Origin: Patiria pectinifera
Lineage: Eukaryota; Echinodermata; Asteroidea; Valvatida; Asterinidae
Assembly (NCBI GenBank): GCA_029964075.1
Contig: CM057147.1
Coordinates: 13,971,513-14,035,512, forward strand
Direction of reading: 5' to 3'
DNA: 64,000 bases
The notes under the pieces were generated by a model, which saw nothing but the letters and a program-made list of their open reading frames with translations, was not told where the DNA came from and ran no database searches. Of the stretch, positions 12,501 through 21,570 are shown piece by piece. The position numbers and the translations under genes were made by a program. Every line of letters begins with the position of its first letter. Positions within the stretch are counted from its first letter, which is position 1.

Positions 12501-14062
12501 GACGCCTCAGATCTTGATCGTGACATCTGTTTTCTGTTCTTCTCTTTGGCAAGCTCCTTTCTTTCTGGAGACGCCTCAGATCTTGATCGAGACATCTGTT
12601 TTCTGTTCTTCTCTTTGGCAAGCTCCCTTCTTTCTGCAGACATCTCAGATCGTGATCGTGCCACCTGTTTTCTGTTGTTCTCTTTGGCAAGCTCCTTGCT
12701 TTCTGGAGACACTAGGCACCTTGATCTTGCCTTACGGATTCTATTCATCTCCTTTAATTGGGCAGATTTTTCGTTCTTGTCAGCTTGCTGTAAAGCATCA
12801 TGGTTTTTAAAAGAAGGCATGGATTGCACATTTGACAGTTGCATTTGATTTCTGACACGTTTGGCTTTTGGCAGCGTTTGTGCTTGTTGACTGGTATTTC
12901 CCCGATAATTAGCTCTGTTGTTTGAATTAGCTTCTTGCTTTGTGATTTCTTTGATGAATAGCATCTCCTGCTTGCTTAGGTCCGTTCTACCAAAAAATGT
13001 TCTCCATGCATCACACTGTTTTTGTGTGTAAATATCTTTGCCGTGACTTGAAGTATTTGCACTCTTGAGAGATGACACAAAATTGTCCATGTTGAGTATA
13101 CTGTCTGCAATGAGAGCAGGATCTGCCGACTGTACACAGGTGTCATATGCAACTCCTTGTCGCTTGCTGTCATCATCCGCGATGCTGTCCTCATCAGATG
13201 AACTGTCTTCATCTTCAAGTTGTGGATTATGTAATGGTGACTGACATGGTGATGTTTGTGCAAGAGATGCCACTACCTCAGCATTCATATCTTGATCAAC
13301 AGGAAGAATAGGAGATCCCACTGATAAAAACGTTGGGCTTATGTCATATGGCGCATCTAAAAGTCTCAATGAAGAACATAAACTCCGTATGTAGGTACAC
13401 ATTGATGCAAATGTATTTGAAGTAACCAACACTGCTTGTCCATCACTGGCTAACAAACCATCTTGCCCACGTTGATGCGGATCAAATACTGCATACACAG
13501 TCCTGGAGCCATGTTTCTCCACCCAAATCCCAACAGCAGAACAGCCCATAATAGCTAGACATCTGTCAGTCTGCACAAGTGTCTTGTGAATGGAGCTGAT
13601 GAAGGTATTCTCATCTGAGCAATCTGCTATATGTAGTCCTGACAAAGGAGTTTCCTTCCTGTGTATCACAGTTTGCCCACTGACAATAAAAGAACTAGGC
13701 AGACTTTCAAAATCTAAATAACCTGGTCTGGGAATGTTCTTGGTTATTTCATTGTAGAGTGAATCTCCTTGCAGGAGGATACTGTCTAGGTCACTGACAT
13801 TCCACAGAGTAGTCTTCTTTATAAGGCTGTATCCCAGAGCCATCAGGCTGTTGGTCGTGCATTGCTTGCCTCTTGACCGCTCACTGAAGATATGGCTGGT
13901 TTGTGCCATGCTGCCTTGAAGTACAGTGTGCTCCAACATCTCTTGATGGCCTGTAGATACACGTACATCTGGGTAGCAACTGCTGCGTGAACCGTTGTCG
14001 TCATGGCTAGGTATAGACTCACTGCTTGGCTTTGATGGGCTAAGTACAGAAATGCATTGGTT
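9545..14062 (-). CDS. Helentron N-terminal polyprotein region (protease x2, basic repeat, Cys domain)
   Basis: This open frame has, in order: a C76-like cysteine-protease domain (14,041-13,087) with RGKQCTTNSLMALGY as likely nucleophile region and VFDPHQRGQDG as the Asp-x-His; a linker; fourteen 23-aa basic repeats; a Cys-rich block (CTTCHRSLY, WLCLTCKRYL) with PFMKILALPRGRQAGIKGAV typical of DUF6570; a second, near-identical protease copy (10,915-9,961); then APGEGKRPIDIML and EELAFPQLFPSGMFG of the Helitron_like_N domain. The frame is uninterrupted for over 1,500 codons. It ends just after RGTPPYWQK, where an apparent one-base loss separates it from Rep. Whether both protease copies are functional is unknown; protease assignment rests on motif resemblance only. 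Confidence 0.8.
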   Translation of the reverse strand, partial: NQCISVLSPSKPSSESIPSHDDNGSRSSCYPDVRVSTGHQEMLEHTVLQGSMAQTSHIFSERSRGKQCTTNSLMALGYSLIKKTTLWNVSDLDSILLQGDSLYNEITKNIPRPGYLDFESLPSSFIVSGQTVIHRKETPLSGLHIADCSDENTFISSIHKTLVQTDRCLAIMGCSAVGIWVEKHGSRTVYAVFDPHQRGQDGLLASDGQAVLVTSNTFASMCTYIRSLCSSLRLLDAPYDISPTFLSVGSPILPVDQDMNAEVVASLAQTSPCQSPLHNPQLEDEDSSSDEDSIADDDSKRQGVAYDTCVQSADPALIADSILNMDNFVSSLKSANTSSHGKDIYTQKQCDAWRTFFGRTDLSKQEMLFIKEITKQEANSNNRANYRGNTSQQAQTLPKAKRVRNQMQLSNVQSMPSFKNHDALQQADKNEKSAQLKEMNRIRKARSRCLVSPESKELAKENNRKQVARSRSEMSAERRELAKEKNRKQMSRSRSEASPERKELAKEKNRKQMSRSRSEASPERRVLAKEKKRKQMSRSRCGVSPERRELAKEKNRKQMSRSRSEASPERRELAKEKNRKQMSRSRFEASPERRELAKEKNRKQMSQSRSEASPERRVLAKEKRRKQMSRSRSEASPERKELAKEKNRKQMSRSRSEACPERRELAKEKRRKQMSRSRSEVSPERKELAKEKNRKQMSRSRSEASPERKELAKQKNRKQISRSRSEASPERRELAKEKNRKQMSQSRSETSPDKKEHLKEIDSRRKSSDRVRPVKRKHMQDLDKNAKRRKRNPSSIEQAIALFRTKIVKAPVYICTTCHRSLYKVSVVQLKSTSFLDLPHTLQSTCFTGVISEEDKEWLCLTCKRYLTKKTMPPQAVANALELSDVPDELEILTKLEARLLAQRYPFMKILALPRGRQAGIKGAVVNVPVNVDQVCESLPKTPSSAGIIPIKLKRKKAYKGYVQFENVRPHAILQAFDWLKHNNKYYNQIPENTTWETDCLNEDAEAWKMLTGGVDSMVQGHKTEDPPVISSVPDVTKHTCEPVFGSLDSPPKPSSESIPSHDDKGSRSSCYPDVRVSTGHQEMLEHIVLQGSMAQTSHIFSERSRGKQCTTNSLMALGYSLIKKTTLWNVSDLDSILLQGDSLYNEITKNIPRPGYLDFESLPSSFIVSGQTVIHRKETPLSGLHIADCSDENTFISSIHKTLVQTDRCLAIMGCSAVGIWVEKHGSRTVYAVFDPHQRGQDGLLASDGQAVLVTSNTFASMCTYIRSLCSSLRLLHAPYDISPTFLSVGSPILPVDQDMNAEVVASLAQTSPCQSPLHNPQLEDEDSSSDEDSIADDDSKRQGVAYDTCVQSADPALDADSILNMAPGEGKRPIDIMLDTNCEELAFPQLFPSGMFGFSHCRQIKLTPKKYFNSRILNKDNRFASNIEYIFFAQYITEHKQIMDNVTIALRKASMQTSTGEAVTASLLKDPEKLRSIILNDHAYRFLQTVRGTPPYWQKSCIN
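9961..10915 (-). repeat. Protease-domain duplication, copy 2
   Basis: This 955-nt block matches 13,087-14,041 at a constant offset of 3,126 nt with no indel and only a few substitutions, for example N/K, T/I, D/H and I/D at protein level. The copy lies directly before the Helitron_like_N domain. The offset is a multiple of three, so both copies stay in frame. Confidence 0.95.
11790..12720 (-). repeat. 69-bp in-frame coding minisatellite (23-aa basic repeat)
   Basis: Fourteen units of consensus SPERRELAKEKNRKQMSRSR(SEA) are encoded; GGAGACGCC recurs every 69 bp (11,877; 11,946; 12,015 and onward). The repeat is rich in Arg, Lys and Ser, resembling RS-type or nuclear-localisation sequence. The outer units are most diverged. 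A DNA- or RNA-contacting or nuclear-import role is possible but only inferred. Because 69 is a multiple of three, the opposite strand also stays open here and gives false ORFs. Confidence 0.93.
13087..14041 (-). repeat. Protease-domain duplication, copy 1
   Basis: Partner of 9,961-10,915. Homology stops at AGCCCA on one side and at the codons for ADSILNM on the other. Beyond these the flanks are unrelated (DNFVSSLKS here versus APGEGKRP in copy 2), which marks the duplication borders sharply. Confidence 0.95.
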
Positions 14063-14352
14063 CTGCAAACAACATGGAAAATTGTTCAATACATATGGAC
14101 TTCAATCATGTATCAGGCGTATCTATGATTATTAATTGAAAAACAATTAGAATTCGGTAAGTCTCTTTGTTGCTGGATATGGTTTGATTTCCTAATGCAC
14201 TGTGTTACTTTTGACAGTAAATTGAACATAAAGATGGATGGATTGCATGCTTTCAACTTTCTGGTGGCTGTGGTGAGAAAACTCACGGAAGTATTTGCAA
14301 AGAATCTATTTCCTCTTCGCCATTTCAAGAACTGTTTGAATTTTATACGTAC
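14063..14352 (-). other. Predicted first intron of the Helentron gene
   Basis: On the minus strand a GTACGT donor follows the codons for QRCRQN (exon end 14353). A TTGTTTGCAG acceptor precedes AACCAATGC (exon start 14062). Both sites are phase 0, so splicing keeps the long frame open. The first in-frame Met of the unspliced frame (14089) lies inside this intron. Confidence 0.5.
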
Positions 14353-14436
14353 GTTTTGTCTACAACGCTGATTTTGTTTGCATAATTTGTTGTTGATTCG
14401 CCTTTTGTCGCTTGATTGTTTCCTCGTCCTTGGCAT
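14353..14436 (-). CDS. Predicted first coding exon of the Helentron
   Basis: Twenty-eight codons starting MPRTRKQSSDKRR, a short basic N-terminus of the type that opens many Helitron proteins. The ATG has A at -3. The frame could also run on to 14113 without splicing, giving a 107-aa ORF, but the later part looks random. Splicing is the better explanation but is unproven. Confidence 0.45.
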
Positions 14437-15637
14437 GATGCAGTGTACAAAATGACCTGTTCAATCTTTATGAAAGAAAACACCATGTCAATAGATAAAA
14501 GACCAACATAAGCATTGCGTAAAGGTGTTCTACCTGCACGACCTGTGTTTTTGACAATTTTTCCTGCTAAATCCTGGCAACATTGTTTTTAATCTGAAAT
14601 ATTAAACATATGTTCCTAAAAGAAAGGAAAGACAATTAGTTTAAACAAAATTATGCAAGAAATGTATGCAGTGCTACTGAATCCAAACTTCTTGATATTG
14701 TTCCATTATTTCTGTAGGTCAAATCCGTTTCAAAACAAACAAATGAACATCATGGCTGCTGCCATCTTACCAACTACATGTACAACATGTATGGCTTTAA
14801 AATCTGAACACTTGCTATATACATCTACATGTTATAAAATGTGGAGAAGTTCCTGAACATCTTCAAAGTTTCCTGTAAAAAGGTTTGTTAAAGATGCATA
14901 TGCTGTGTGCCTGTGTCTTTTCCTATATTACTGCATTTTTTAATGGAGTACAGTTCTTTTTTTCTGGTAAAAGGTTACAAAATAATCTATAAAAAAAGGT
15001 TTGAAAACGATTTTGTTTACTGCTCCTTGATAGGGCCCTGGAAATCAAAAACAACTAAATTAAGGTGCATATTTACATAGCCTGTACTGGGGTTTCTAAA
15101 CCTACTTAAAGGTAATGTATACATGTTATATCATTGGTAATGCCCAAATTGTAGAATTATAATATAACAATTACTTGATAGCCGATGGTAGTGTCTATCT
15201 TATCTGAAGTGCTGTCATTTTAAAGAAACAATAATGCCTAGGACATAAGATACTCTCATATTTGGCAAGGAATTCAAGTTTGTAAATAAAACTTGCCAAC
15301 TTTTGTTCAAAACGTACAGAATGATTAAGATGAAACTTTAATGTATTTTTTTAATGTACATGTACCTGTACATGTATGTATTAGTTTTGCTAATATACTT
15401 CTTGTATACCATAACTTTAAAACAAAACACCTGAAATGGTTTTTAATCAAATTAATACATTATTGCTACACACAAAGTAAAAGCACAATAAAAAGACCTT
15501 TTGAAAAGAATACTTCCACTACTGCCCTTGTCAACTAAGCTTGAAAAGATTGCAAACATAAATCAGTTATAATTTCTTCCTGATGAACAGAATATGCAAT
15601 AATAAAGTAATTAGCCCTAAATGAATTGTCTTCTTGC
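14437..15637. other. Non-coding AT-rich stretch
   Basis: No supported gene. Scattered TACATGT words are the only pattern seen. The 5' terminus of the Helentron should lie in the first part of this stretch, but no diagnostic end could be recognised. Confidence 0.5.
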
Positions 15638-16165
15638 TCAGATCACTGGGTTGGCTGGGTTGATTGTAGGAGATGCTGATGCATCTGGTGGGTTGGCCTT
15701 GGTTGATGAGCCTGCTCCCTTCCCTTCATTATTATAATCATTGAAGTCGTCATCTACATTTCCACACAGGCACTCCAGCTTCATCTTGAGATCTTTCACC
15801 TCTTCTCTCAGTTGGACGTTTTTTTGCTCAAGAACAAACTTTGAGGCAGTCATGGTCCTCATTTGTTGCATGAGCACCAGGGTGTCATTGCGAACATCTT
15901 TCGCTGTATCCTTCGTCTTTAGATGCAGACACTTCAACAATCTCCGCACCTTCTCTAGGCCTGTTGTTACTTCCCGGTGTTCCTGTTTTGCTGAGGAGAA
16001 ACATGTTGCCCTCACTACAATGTCAATGTTCTCAACAGCCTCTTCAATAGACTGGACCATCCGGTCTATCTTCATGACTTTGGGGCTTGAAGGTTGACAG
16101 GGCGTAGTTGGACGTTTAGTTGACATTTCAGGCTGACTGGATGACATGCCTCTCTTGGTGGCCAT
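15638..16165 (-). CDS. Hypothetical 175-aa coiled-coil protein
   Basis: The frame begins MATKRGMSSSQ with G at -3 and G at +4 around the ATG, a reasonable Kozak context. The first 30 or so residues are Ser/Thr/Pro-rich. Residues about 33-140 form heptad-like helices (MVQSIEEAVENIDIVV; LEQKNVQLREEVKDLKMKL). The tail is acidic, then Asn/Pro/Ala-rich (SASPTINPANPVI). No family is recognised. It has no intron, and no good polyadenylation signal was seen downstream. It could be a single-exon gene, a retrocopy or an exon of a larger gene or transposon. Confidence 0.45.
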   Translation of the reverse strand: MATKRGMSSSQPEMSTKRPTTPCQPSSPKVMKIDRMVQSIEEAVENIDIVVRATCFSSAKQEHREVTTGLEKVRRLLKCLHLKTKDTAKDVRNDTLVLMQQMRTMTASKFVLEQKNVQLREEVKDLKMKLECLCGNVDDDFNDYNNEGKGAGSSTKANPPDASASPTINPANPVI

Positions 16166-17164
16166 TGCTAAACTGCTCTTTGTATTGTAAATCTATGTAC
16201 TAGTAAAATATAGACAAAAAAATTGTTACATTTCTCAATCTGAAGTCTGCATTTCCCAAGGGTTGGAGAAATTGTTGACCCTTTGCTCTGCTTTGCCTAA
16301 GAGAAAGATAAAAAGTGTTGTTAACAACAAGGGCAGTTGTCAAAATTCTCCTCCGTCATATGCAATGTACATGTAGCTTGATTCGCACATCCAACCTGTA
16401 ACATACATGTAAGAACTAAATTATTTCTTGGCATTATGAGTTCAGTAACTGTGGCTTGTAGCCTCTGCCAGTGATCTTTTAGCCATCATTATACATGTTC
16501 CACCAGCATTTGGGTGACATAAATGGTATTACGTACATGTACTGTGTGTCAGTAAATGTATCATAACTGCAAGTTAATCATTTAACACTTGAATTGTCTA
16601 TATTTTTTTTTGCAGTGATCACTTGAAACAAACACAATGTTAAAATCTTGTCTGACTTAGTTCAAAATTGTCATTCCAGATATGGAAATGAAAAAATAAC
16701 CTAAAAGGAGGTACATGTACATTCATGTAGGAGTGGGGAAATGAGCAAGTTACAACCAACATGTGCATGTAAATGTATGGATGTACAATAATAGGATTAT
16801 GATACATATCGAGTAACATGCAATACATGTACTATGAACAGGTAAAATGATGTTGCCCAGCACCACCACTAGGAGGCAGATCACCTAGAGCAATGATGTA
16901 CAATGGATAGATGCGACATCACTTCTCTATTAATTTCAACCATGAACATACTGACAGGTCAAACATGCGTTATCAAATATGGCGTATGCAAAAAGTGTAA
17001 AGGTGTGTGGTGAACAATTTATGATGTGTATACAAAGTGCAAACTCTAATTTACTATGTACACCTACATGACATACACGTTTTCATGCAGCCAATGGTCA
17101 GTGCACTTTCACGGTTGAAAGGTGCCATGTCCATTCAAAAATACATGCCTGTGTACTGTACATT
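16166..17164. other. Non-coding stretch
   Basis: No gene supported. Contains scattered TACATGTA and ACATGTA words but no array. Confidence 0.5.
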
Positions 17165-18715
17165 ATAAATAACCTGTGAAGGTTTATTCCACTAGCAAGC
17201 TTGTACCTGTCAAGATTTGTTGCAATACATAAGTCTAACTTGAGTTAGCAAGCTACATTTACCTGCCAAGATTCATGACAATCCATCCAGTCTATCTTGA
17301 GTGATTGTGATCACAAGCCTTTCTTTAAGCTATTACGATTTATAAGCATTTCATTTGTTTTAACCATATCAACCTTGACCTTGCACCTGTAGTGATCAAA
17401 TTAAATAGGCTTCTTGGGGGTACTACTACCAAGCTATCTGCCACGTTTAATGACAATACATCAAGTCTTACTTGAGTTGATATCGTGATGACAAGCATTT
17501 TTTTCTTTTAGCCATATTGACCTTGACCTTTGACCTGTAACCCCCAAATTCAATAGGCTTCTTGGGGGTTCTACTAGCAAGCCATCTTTAACGTTTCATG
17601 ACAATACATCAATGCTAATTTGAGTTATCGTGATGACAAGCACTTCTTTTGTTTATGTTATCATAATGCATTTCTTTTGTTTTAGCCATATTGACCTTGA
17701 CCTTTGACTGGTAACCCCCAAATTCAATAGGCTTCTTGGGCGTACCCCTAGCAAGCCACCTGTCAAGTTTTATGACAATCCATCAAGTCTTCCTTGAGTT
17801 ATCGTGATGACAAGCATTTCTTTTGTTTTAGCCATATTGACCTTGACCTTTGACCTGTAACCCCCAAATTCAATAGGCTTCTTGGGGGTTCCACTAGCAA
17901 GCCATCTTTAAAGTTTCATGACAATACATCAATGCTAATTTGAGTTATCGTGATGACAAGCATTTCTTTTGTTTACATTATCATAATGCATTTCTTTTGT
18001 TTTAGCCATATTGACCTTGACCTTTGACTGGTAACCCCCAAATTCAATAGGCTTCTTGGGCGTACCCCTAGCAAGCCACCTGTCAAGTTTTATGACAATC
18101 CATCAAGTCTTCCTTGAGTTATCGTGATGACAAGCATTTCTTTTGTTTTAGCCATATTGACCTTGACCTTTGACCTGTAACCCCCAAATTCAATAGGCTT
18201 CTCGAGGGTTCCACTAGCAAGCCATCTTTAAAGTTTCATGACAATACATCAATGCTAATTTGAGTTATCGTGATGACAAGCACTTCTTTTGTTTACATTA
18301 TCATAATGCATTTCTTTTGTTTTAGCCATATTGACCTTGACCTTTGACCAGTAACCCCTAAATTCAATAGGCTTCTTTGGGAACCCATTAGTAAACTACC
18401 TGCTAAGTTTCATGACAATCCATCAAGTTTATCTTGAGTTATCTTGATGAAAGCATTTTCTTTTGTTTTAGCCATATTGACCTTGACCTTGTACATGTAG
18501 CCCTCAAATTCAATAGGCTTCTTGGGGAATCCACTATCAAACTAAATGCCAAGTTTCATGACAATCCATCAAGTCTATTTTGAGCTATCGTGATGAAAGC
18601 AAAAGTGTGACATACACACACACCCACACACACACACACCCACACACCCACACACACACACACGGAAGGACATGACAGAAACAGTATGCCCTTCGGCTTC
18701 GCCGGGGCATAAAAA
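17165..18715. mobile_element. Tandem-cored interspersed repeat, HINE/pearl-like
   Basis: The core is a tandem array whose marker TTGACCTTGACCTTTGACC recurs at 17,517, 17,691, 17,837, 18,011, 18,157, 18,331 and 18,477. Spacings alternate 174 and 146 bp, a 320-bp higher-order unit. The 174 form carries an extra TATCATAATGCATTTC block. Diverged units reach back to about 17,165. The array is followed by an (AC)n tract (18,613-18,664) and a terminal hairpin (ATGCCC...GGGGCAT). Tandem core + microsatellite + 3' hairpin resembles pearl/HINE elements, the non-autonomous partners of Helentrons. That link is an inference. Confidence 0.75.
18613..18664. repeat. (AC)n microsatellite with CCC interruptions
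   Basis: Runs of CACACA broken by ACCCACA lie between the tandem core and the terminal hairpin of the 17.2-18.7 kb element. Confidence 0.9.
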
Positions 18716-20291
18716 TAGTAGGACTAGGTTCACATCATTTTCAGCAGATAGGGTACCCAAAAAAGTTATTAACAAACAAAAGACATGTACACAAAATAGC
18801 AGTATGACGCAAAAACGGCATGCATAAACAACATACACATTATACATCAAAGATGACACCAATACAGCTGTTTCCTGAAATGGAATGTTAATGTCAGTCT
18901 GAAGCATGTTTCTTGCATGAAAACTGAGTTGAGCTAATGCAGATTGATGGTTTGGGAGAACTATTCCTCTCCGGAACAAAATTTAGGTAAATATCTTGTC
19001 AAGGCTATTGTGCAAATAGTAAGTGCTTAGCAGAAATTTGGCACCAAAGACAGAACATTTCCAAATGATTTAAGTGTTGAAAGTTGATGAAATCCTTAAG
19101 TGTAACAGAGAGAAGTTTCCTTGGATATACTCATGCCCAGGGCAAGAACTGCTGGCCACACTGCACTCAACGCTGTATCATCGTTGTCTTAGATTCTGAG
19201 ATGGAGGTTCTCCAAACTGACTTTTTGAGTTGTTCCCTGGTGTCGATGGAAGCTCTGCAAATCGGTGTCTTCTGCAGGATTGTCGCAAAAAAAACCACCA
19301 CAGCTCCACCCAATTCACCCTGCTTTGAATCTGTGGATCTTCCCTCTTTATTTGCAGCACTGCTACCATTATCAGTAGCTCCAGTTGCCGCATTTAGCCA
19401 TCTGTATTAAACTAACATCACTGGTGTCTGTTGCTGTATGGAGGAACTGGCTAGTGTGTGGTGTACATATACATGGTCAAACCAAACTTGTGTACATGTA
19501 ATACAAAACTAATGATCACACTTTTGGCCTGAATGATGTAAACATTGATACTTTGCGTCAATACAATATGCACAAGATATCACCACCAAAATAAAGTAGT
19601 CACAAATGCACCAAACAACTACGGTAAAAATTAAACGTAAAAGGAAATGTATTTAATGTAAAAAATAATATTATAAATTCATTCACAATGCTAACATCAA
19701 AATGTAAATGTACAACACAGTGAAACCACCAACACAAATTAAACAGAAATTGTCACATGTAAAAGAAAAAAATATAGGAACATGTTCACTGGGATGAAGA
19801 CAGCAAGTAGGTCTAGTACCCAGAAGACAACTACAGAATCGAATAAGATGTTGATGGTGTTAAACAGCTGTATGAGTCCGACACATGGCATATCTATTGG
19901 CACACTGCACATTGAGAGCCCATTTGCGACATTTAATGCTGCAGTTTGTAACTCGTAAATAATCAGTCCATCAAAATGGGTCTTAAGTTGCTGAATAACG
20001 GCTACCAATGAAAACCGGTTATTCAACAACATTTACCACTCGGCAAAACTGAGGTTACTTTGGACAGTCAAATACAATGCACATCACGACTAACGTGCAT
20101 TGTACATGACCCATGTTAAAAGGAATATTCATATCAACTCATGTTGCTTGCTGTATATATTACCACACATCCAAATGCTAAATGCCTGCAGTGCAAATCT
20201 ACACACTAAAAAAGATATCAGAATAAAATATTAGAGTAAAATTGATTGCTTTTAACATGTTGAAAGAAAAGAGAACGGTTGGATTGCTTAC
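18716..20291. other. Non-coding; expected transmembrane exon of syntaxin not found
   Basis: The last syntaxin exon (KK + hydrophobic anchor) should lie downstream of 20,292 on the minus strand, but no acceptor followed by Lys-Lys-Ile and a hydrophobic run was found here. A 97-aa hydrophobic frame at 19,739-20,032 does not fit the expected junction. The exon may lie further left, past the Helentron or outside the window. Confidence 0.4.
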
Positions 20292-20402
20292 CCGCCTAGC
20301 TTTACTCTGATACTTGACAGCTTTCTTGGTGTCCATCTTGGCTGTTTCTACATAGTCCACCGATTGTTCTACGTTGTACTCAATCCTGTCAATCATTTCT
20401 CC
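20292..20402 (-). CDS. Stx1: Syntaxin-1 exon (SNARE C-terminal half, juxtamembrane)
   Basis: Acceptor ATATCCTCAG and donor GTAAGC frame 111 nt encoding [20 protein letters not shown], then [17 protein letters not shown]. The exon ends at the basic segment just before the membrane anchor, as in vertebrates, so a final exon coding KK plus a hydrophobic stretch is still needed. Confidence 0.98.
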
Positions 20403-20496
20403 CTGAGGATATTAGGAATAAGCACTGATATATAAAACAAAAACTTTCATCTCGCCAATGAGGGTGATGTCACCAATTTCACTGCCTATTCAATGC

Positions 20497-20735
20497 TTAA
20501 AGGTACAGTCCATCATTTGTAAATTTAAAGAAGGGTGCTGAGCAACTAACCTGATGAAGTTTCAGCTCAGCTTCAGCTGTATATTTCGAGGAAAAAACTA
20601 CATTCTAGGGTCTCGATTTCAAATCAAAGTTGCTGAATCATGTTTTGAATTGGGCCTGAATTCAGCGTCCGAGACACGTTCTCACCGAGCCGATTGCAGC
20701 AACGCGATGTCACGCACCGATCCGATGAATTAAAG
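20497..20735. mobile_element. Interspersed repeat starting TTAAAGGTACAG, copy 1
   Basis: Shares TTAAAGGTACAGT, GCAACTAACCTGA, AAGTTT-AGCTC, GCTGTATATT and CAGCGTC-GGGACAC-type words in the same order with 23,238-23,490. The starting TTAA suggests a TTAA-targeting transposon. The right end is approximate. No coding sequence. Confidence 0.65.
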
Positions 20736-21432
20736 CCACCGCAAAAGCAAAAGCACTCTGTACCATACATATGCAAGTTGGGTCATAACCATAGGGCTAT
20801 ATTAAACTACTAGAGCACTTACTCGCTGTACAAAGTGAAGCCTGCTGGGCGCATGCATGCGTGTGCACAAACATATGGAAAACCTGAAATTTAGTACGGC
20901 TATTTGCATATCTGCGTTTGTATTCTATACAAGTGGGTTATTGAAGACGATACGCCCAAAGCTGAAAAGAACAACCAGTACATGAGCGTTTCATTTTGCT
21001 CTGCGCAAACTTACGCAAACGCAAACGTTTAACGTATGTGCGTATGCACTACAGATGATTTTTCCCACAATGTGTTTTTTTTAACCATCATAAGCCCTGT
21101 ATGCTCATAGAAATGTTGCACTTGCGTATTGCATTTAGAGTACGTTATCCGAACTTCATTCTATCTGATTTCATTACATTCCACAAACACGCACAGAAAT
21201 TCAAAATGCCTGCGCCCAGGACGGCTTCGAAGCATCTCCGCGGGGGGAATGAGGAGTTAGCACTCTAGTAATTTAATACAGCTCTGTGGCCACAACGTAG
21301 TCAGTCAAGCACTACCTGTTTTCTAACCAAAGATACCCAAATTTACTTGTATTTGAGATGAAGTGCCAAACGTTGGGGGTGAATAATAATAGAGGAGTGC
21401 ACATGTGTTAAAGAAATACATGTGGTTTGTAC

Positions 21433-21570
21433 CTGACTTTCCACCAGCATGGCCATGTCCATGAACATGTCGTGTAGTTCTCGGATGCTGTTCTCCAATT
21501 TGATAATATCGTTGTGGCGTGCTTCTATATCCCGCAGAGTCTGTTTGGCCTGTTGTGTGTCCATTATAAT
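21433..21570 (-). CDS. Stx1: Syntaxin-1 exon (SNARE motif, N-terminal half)
   Basis: Acceptor ATTCCCACAG and donor GTACAA frame 138 nt encoding [20 protein letters not shown], then [20 protein letters not shown] and MLVESQ. The final Gln is the ionic zero-layer residue that makes this a Qa-SNARE. The first ten or so residues vary most from vertebrates. The donor GTACAA is weaker than the others in this gene. Confidence 0.98.

Larger units (their letters stand above)
4890..14436 (-). mobile_element. Helentron/Helitron2-type rolling-circle transposon
   Basis: Reading on the minus strand, the coding order is cysteine-protease-like domain, basic 23-aa repeats, DUF6570-like Cys region, a second protease-like copy, Helitron N-terminal domain, HUH Rep, PIF1-like helicase and EEP endonuclease. 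A C-terminal AP-type endonuclease marks the Helentron branch. The pieces are nearly uninterrupted: two introns and one frame break suffice to connect them. That suggests recent activity. Boundaries given are the coding start and the 3' tandem repeat; real termini, which have no TIR in this class, were not determined. Confidence 0.9.

Noticed and set aside
11664..12848. Long plus-strand ORFs (up to 394 aa) and a second minus-strand frame across 11.7-12.8 kb
   Set aside because: They are shadows of the 69-bp in-frame coding repeat; the translations are the same short hydrophobic or basic unit repeated, and the real frame is the Helentron one.
14089..14089. ATG at 14089 as start of the Helentron protein
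   Set aside because: It falls inside a probable phase-0 intron, and an upstream exon with a basic MPRTRK start fits better.
19739..20032. 97-aa hydrophobic frame as the syntaxin membrane exon
   Set aside because: It lacks an acceptor followed by KKI in the right phase, and it is longer and more polar upstream than the expected 25-residue anchor.
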